From contig NC_085116.1 of NCBI RefSeq assembly GCF_030269925.1, positions 2,604,001 to 2,668,000 on the forward strand: 64,000 bases of DNA, written 5' to 3'. Positions within the stretch are counted from its first letter, which is position 1, and the number at the start of each line of letters is the position of its first letter. Below the pieces are notes generated by a model, which saw only the letters and a program-made list of their open reading frames with translations, was not told the origin of the DNA and ran no database searches. Source of the DNA: Bombyx mori (taxonomy: Eukaryota > Arthropoda > Insecta > Lepidoptera > Bombycidae). Shown here piece by piece: positions 58,901-64,000 of the stretch. Made by a program: the position numbers and the translations under genes.

Positions 58901-61900
58901 CTGCCATATATGCTTGGGTCACGTAAGGTTCGGCCGGTCTTTTTTTGCTGACTCGCTCACGACTCTACATAACATGTGAATAAGTGTAATAAGTTCGACT
59001 CATAAGCCATTAATTCGTTTTGGAATTGCGAACATTGCTAAAGAGAACAAAGCCTTGAAATAGGTATGGGCGTGGAGAAGCTGGTAACTAATGCAATGCT
59101 TTATTGCTGATATGATGAGCATTAACGGTAGGCAGCGGCTTGGATCTGCCCCTGGCATTGCTGAGGTCCATGGGCGACGGTAACCACTCACCTTCAGTAG
59201 GGTCGTATGCTCGTCTGCCTACAAGGGCAGTAAAAAAGAGCATCGGCAAGAAATTAAAAACGCAAAGGGGTCTCACTCACCCCTTTTCCCCTTCGTTATA
59301 TCTATCTGTGTTTGTTTCTTCTTTTTTAATTTTGTAACGCACCGTATAGATGTTTCCTAATAGTTTAAAGAGACAATAACTTTTTTGATCGCAATATAAA
59401 ATTACGAATGACTATTTAGTTTTAACCAAATGCTTTCAGTTTTGAAAGCAATGTAACAATAAAAAAAAAAAGTGCGATGACAAGCATCTAAACAATTAAC
59501 ATTGCGGTTTCAAGAAATTAGTATCTACTTAATTTAAATAATTTATTCTAAACTAAAAAAATTACCATACAATAAATAATTAATTGATAATGAATTGACT
59601 AAACCGTTTCCACTGTATATTGCGAAAGGATTCCCCAATATCCTGATAAATATTTGCTTTATTTGCGGGACGATGTTTCGATCCAACCTTATGTGAGTCA
59701 GCGCGGCAAATCCGATGTTTAAGTATGCAATGGGACTTATGACTTATGGCGCCAAAGATAGGACTAAAAATGAATGGAGAGAATAATAGACATTAAAGAA
59801 AAATAATAAGACTGCTCCAAGTCAGCTTCAAATAATTAGTAAACATTTTGTCGTGTAAAAAACCCTTAACTCATTCCTAAATTTACCAAGTGATGAATGA
59901 ATTTAGATACCCAAACGTAAATATCTCTATTATAGTCATGAGACAATAATGCTTCCACTGCTCATCCATTAGCAATAGGTTTGGTGAATTAAATTTGGTT
60001 ATGGCCTATGGTTTGGCTATGGTTATGGCTATGGCCTTATAAACAGTAATGAGATTTGATGTGGGGATTGCTATGGTGACGGTATACCCTTGAACCACGG
60101 ATATTGTTTAACACCCGCTTTTATTAACAATATTGTTTGGCATTAAATCAAAATTTCAGCACAAAAGAAACACTGGTTTCGTATGGAATCTGCCAGAAGT
60201 CACCATTCGGGTTGGCGTTCCTCTCCAGTGCCCTCAGTGGTGTGGTGGTATCCTTGGTCATTTGCCCTTTCGACGTCACCACCGTCCGACTATACAACCA
60301 GGGTAAAATGGCATAGTTCTAGTAATTACATCAACAATGGGATGTTTTCTTTAATGTTTGCATAATTTAAGTGACACAAATTGAAAACGATTTTTTGCGC
60401 GAAACGTTTTTTTTTTATCTTTAAAAACCGAATTATTTTGCTCTGCAAACTTTATATAAAAAAAAACAATACTCTTTCATAATTAATCCAAATAAACGCT
60501 TGATCTCAAATAATTTATATACTTAATCATTATACATTTGTAGATTTGGAATTCAAGATAAGTTTGCCTTAACATCTGCTTCTCGACGGAAACAATCGCT
60601 TTCAGTTCTTAAATGCCAAATCGATCCATTCCAATTCGATCCAGTCAAATATTTGTATAAAATCATCATGTAAAAATCACGAAATAATTACAGAGTAAAA
60701 GAAGAACTTCGTTCGCGCGGTTACTGGGAGAATTCGCCGACGATGTTAGCGTTCGTGGCCAGTTTGTTTAGCAGTGTGTTGTGTGTGATTTTCGAAACAC
60801 CACTAGATGTCGTCAACACCAGGCTTTACAACCAGGGTAATAATGGGTTTTCGTAAATGTACTCCACAAAATGTACTCCAATTTCCACTTCCGATTGGTA
60901 AACGTTTTAATAAAAAGTTTTAATTGGGAGGGTTTTCGCTATCACACGCTTAAGCTGAGCATTTCAGCTACGGAACTCCTGTTTTTTTTAACTTGCAGAA
61001 AACTAAATTATTTCTTCCTAGAGTACGTGAAATAAAATCTATTAAAACAATGAACATTACAAATACAAAACTTGCAATAAATTGTGATCATTAAAATGGA
61101 GCAATCATTGCCTACCTGCTAATGGCGATTTCCTTCAGACATTGTTACAAATTAATATACTAACTATACTCGTAAATATAGCGAGAATACAAAGCTACAC
61201 GCAACAAGTACACATTTCATAGCGTCTTCAATTAGATGACGGTTCTTGGCGAAAAGTCTGCATCTTGTACTTTAGGTCGAATATTTTGTATTAATTTTCG
61301 TTTGCATTATAATTTTGTTGTTCAATGAAAATTATCAACTCGTCGATAATAAAGCATTTCGCGGCAGAATTAGGTAGCATGGCGCTGGTCTATCCGGCCG
61401 AAATAAGTCATATCGCACCACTAAACACTTCTTTCTCCTTTTATTCATCGTTTTCAAAGCAAATTAAATGGATTTAACGTGAGAGTGGTGACGGGAAGGT
61501 CTCTTTTCTAATTCACACATAATTTAATACATATGGTGGGTACTAAAATATTTTTGCTTTCCATGAGGTACTGAAACGTTAATAAACGCAGATCAGTAGA
61601 TTTTTTCATGATTGGAATATTGTACATATTTTCGGATGAATGTAAAAAAAATGCCTCGGGAATGGTACTTCTTTTCTGGATAAATGTATGTATGTCCTTT
61701 TATATAATATATCATTTTCTGTATCCCTGTGGGTATCATGATCGGTTAAATAATTAAGACATGAATGATTTCCACGAAAGATGTTCATGAAAGATTCCAA
61801 AGAATCACATTTGTAATTGTAATAATACATGCATGGATAGTGAGAAACTTAACTCGGAAAATATTTATCTTTGAAAGTATTGCAAGTGTTATCACTCACA

Positions 61901-63153
61901 TTTTTCGGAATTGATTTTTATTCACCAGTTTCTTCTTTTACTGTGTACTTATTTATTCTTTATTTCTGTTTCAAAACAATCTGCATGATAACTTATCTTT
62001 CAAAAGCTTTTAAAATTTAAAAAATGCTTATATTGGTTGTTTTTATTGGAGTGGAGAGGTTACGGTCGTCTTGCGTTAAGCGCTAACCTTAAAACAAGTA
62101 TAGCAATGGGACCAGTTGAGTATGTATGAACTATAGCGAAAGCTCTCATAAAGAACTAGGGGAGAACAAGGTAGGAAAAATGGTAAGAAAAGACTAAGAA
62201 CAGCTAATAGATGAAACTAATATTTCTCTATATCAATATCATACTAATAATCTCTATTAGTAGAGAAACCGAAACAGATGTAGCCTGCATTAAATAGTAC
62301 CTCAGAGTATTATTCTGCAAGTCCTCTGATGTCTACATAGGATCTTAATTTATCCACACTTCTCTAATATCCTTTTTATAAACACCAAAATCATCTAAGT
62401 TTGGTTAATTTAGAAACCACTTTTTTGTAAAGTAAAAAATGTATTTGTTATTTGTAAGTCATGGCCCACGTTTTAAGTCCTATCGATCTGGGCTTTCAAA
62501 TTTCATGTCTAGCGTTACTGTTGTAAAAGGCGACCAAGTTATTCACCGGAAAATGGTAAGGGGCTGCAATTGCTATTCGGCATTTACTGGTGGTATAGCT
62601 AGTTAGATTGCATGTGTAACCAACATCCTTCATAACTGCCTTTTTCTGCCGCTACTCAGTCTTATATCCCGGTTTGAAAAGTAGCACAGCCGTTGTACAG
62701 TAGGCTACGTACAGACGTATTCAGAGTAACTCCCAACCTAATGGTACTTCCAATTTCGGATCTGTGTTATCTTAAAAGAGCTCAAGCGACGAGCACGATA
62801 ATAAATTAAGGTATTAGCCTAAACCTACCTGTTAATTAATGAAAAATTATATTTACAATCCGCAAATTAAGTACCTACAGCTTTCAAAAGGTTTTTTGTC
62901 GCGATTATAAAACTAAGGTATTTCTATTGCCAGCGTCGATTTTAATGAAATATGTCTTTCAGGTTCGGGTTCCCACGGCGCAGTCCTATACACGGGCATC
63001 GTGGACTGCATTACAAAAATATACAAGACAGAAGGCTTCCATGGGCTCTACAAGGGCTTGGGACCGCTGTACCTCAGGATAGCACCGCACACGACCCTGT
63101 CACTAGTTATATGGGACATTTTGAACAATATGCTAATACACAAGAAGCTTTAA
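55938..63153 (+). CDS. Slc25a35: SLC25A35-like mitochondrial carrier
   Basis: Exons 55938-56176, 57662-57864, 58429-58552, then either 60160-60302 or 60694-60836, then 62963-63153; 299 residues with one of the two alternatives. Threefold carrier repeat: motif 1 is canonical (NPMDVVKTR, P19-D21-K24); motif 2 is NPTFVLKTR (122-129), with an aromatic residue in place of the acid; motif 3 ends in RLYNQ, which I associate with the SLC25A34/35 group. These inner-membrane proteins are related to dicarboxylate/oxaloacetate carriers; the substrate is not certain. The exon 1 donor is taken as GTTATT because the nearer GTAAGG would break the frame. MDF at 55938 is the family-like start; a possible acceptor lies just before it, so a 5' UTR exon upstream is likely. 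Confidence 0.9.
56230..56484 (+). mobile_element. Bm1-type SINE, 5'-truncated
   Basis: Begins CGTAATTACTGGTGGTAG, 54 bases after the exon 1 donor; ends GCAATAAAAAAAAG. 56485-57101 holds AT-rich intron with nothing recognised. Confidence 0.8.
57102..57539 (-). mobile_element. Full-length Bm1-type SINE
   Basis: Minus-strand copy with complete head: on the minus strand GTCGTCGTGGCCTAAAGG (box A) and GGTGTTCGAATCCC (box B), ending in poly-A. It lies about 120 bases before exon 2. Confidence 0.85.
57865..58428 (+). other. Carrier intron 2
   Basis: No repeat recognised. Confidence 0.4.
58553..60159 (+). other. Carrier intron 3
   Basis: Contains a LINE 3' tail of the CCATGGACTTC family at about 59128-59240 (+); otherwise unrecognised. 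Confidence 0.5.
60160..60302 (+). CDS. Slc25a35: Carrier alternative exon 4a
   Basis: 143 bases encoding residues 189-236. Carries the third-repeat helix and the signature CPFDVTTVRLYNQ. It needs one base to finish the incoming codon and leaves one base over. Acceptor TTTCAG, donor GTAAAA. Confidence 0.85.
60694..60836 (+). CDS. Slc25a35: Carrier alternative exon 4b
   Basis: Also 143 bases, the same phases, encoding the same residue positions with the signature TPLDVVNTRLYNQ. By eye 23 of 49 residues (junction codons included) equal exon 4a. Acceptor TTACAG, donor GTAATA. No stop codon or broken splice site. Confidence 0.85.
60837..62962 (+). other. Carrier last intron
   Basis: AT-rich; a very degenerate SINE remnant (TTTACTGGTGGTATAGC) at about 62575-62700, otherwise nothing recognised. 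Confidence 0.4.
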
Positions 63154-63757
63154 CATTTTCGGTCGTTTTATTTCTCTCCCCTCATATAAAAACGAGTATT
63201 ATAGTATTTAACCCTCATTCTTCAGCAGCTGTTTTGATCAATGTATGAATTCCACTTATTTCCAAATTCGATTGCAAATTTTGTTTCTAAATTGCTGTTT
63301 CAAATTGACGCGTCATCTTTCCACTATGTATATTTCTTATATCTCCGTAGAGCTTATTACTCATGTTAATAAGTCAAAATCGTGAATAGTCGATGCTGGC
63401 GTATATCATGAGCTAGCAGCTATCAACCCCAGGCCTATTTCTAAGGGCAAACAGTCGAAATTCGTTCCAGTTGTTCAACTTTGAGTGGTGGGAGGAGTTT
63501 GACTGAACTGAATACTCACATTCACATTGTGATATCCAGGAGTTTCGGTAACCGCTTAAGGTGGAACCGTGAGGCCATTATTCCGCCCGCAACAACAACA
63601 ACAAGCAAGACAGACGAAGCAGCAGAAATTAAAAAATATATAAAATAATATATTATTATACTACGAATCCTAAGATTTCCATTAAATTTCCCGCTTAAAT
63701 CTAACTGTAGGAGTACTTACTACTTATGTACTTAACTTTTATACTTTACTCTTTTTT
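63154..63757. other. Carrier 3' flank
   Basis: No decisive polyadenylation signal noticed; a short CAACAA repeat near 63590. Confidence 0.35.
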
Positions 63758-64000
63758 TTCCTGGTGGTCTAGAGAGAACATAATATCAGCGTAACTTTAA
63801 CTATTAGGTGAGCTCACGAGGATCAAACCTGACGATGTTGCTAATACGAACCCTAGCAAGAGCCGCGCTTCGCAGAATCTACCACCGGAACGGAAACGTG
63901 ACCTACTGAGAAGATCCGGCGAGAAACTCAGTGGGCTGTGTCTGTGGGTTAATTTACTCGCCGAGCCCTTCGTCGCATGCGGCGGGTTCGACGAGAACGA
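63758..64000 (-). mobile_element. Jockey-type LINE 3' fragment, runs off the window
   Basis: Poly-T, GTGAGCTCACGAGG, AGAAGATCCGGCGAGAAACT and GCGGGTTCGACGAGAACG, collinear with 23100-23797. Confidence 0.65.

Overview
This is a piece of a lepidopteran nuclear genome, most likely the silkworm Bombyx mori or a very close relative. The genes are split by GT-AG introns. The DNA between and inside them is crowded with copies of one tRNA-headed SINE that I recognise as Bm1, with 3' ends of at least two non-LTR retrotransposon families, with MITEs, and with one intact mariner. I assembled the exon models by hand from open frames, splice sites and phase arithmetic. Family names rest on recognised motifs, not on a database search.

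Layout. (1) 1009-13023, + strand: the last 16 exons of a secreted cysteine-rich protein with von Willebrand C (VWC)-like modules and a C-terminal cystine knot, probably hemocytin/hemolectin-like; its 5' part lies outside the window. (2) 18840-13499, - strand: complete 8-exon DNAJC1-type ER J-protein, converging on gene 1. (3) 24630-33504, + strand: a 7-exon single-pass membrane protein with a signal peptide, a short Cys-rich ectodomain and three PPxY motifs; I do not recognise it securely. (4) 34760-36583, + strand: complete YEATS4/GAS41. (5) 45739-44846, - strand: intronless 297-residue ORF of unknown function. (6) 48131-49421: intact mariner with a full transposase. (7) 55938-63153, + strand: SLC25A35-like mitochondrial carrier with two alternative copies of one exon. 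The long spaces (about 19-24.5 kb, 36.6-44.5 kb, 45.8-48.1 kb and 49.5-55.9 kb) hold mainly transposable-element debris and unannotated AT-rich DNA.

The genes do not form one pathway. The most notable observations are the strictly phase-incompatible, equal-length exon pair in the SLC25A35-like gene, a very young non-coding retroelement (TRIM) with apparently identical 180-bp terminal repeats at 25418-26276, the intact mariner, an exon-cassette duplication in the VWC gene, and several nested insertions whose order can be read directly.
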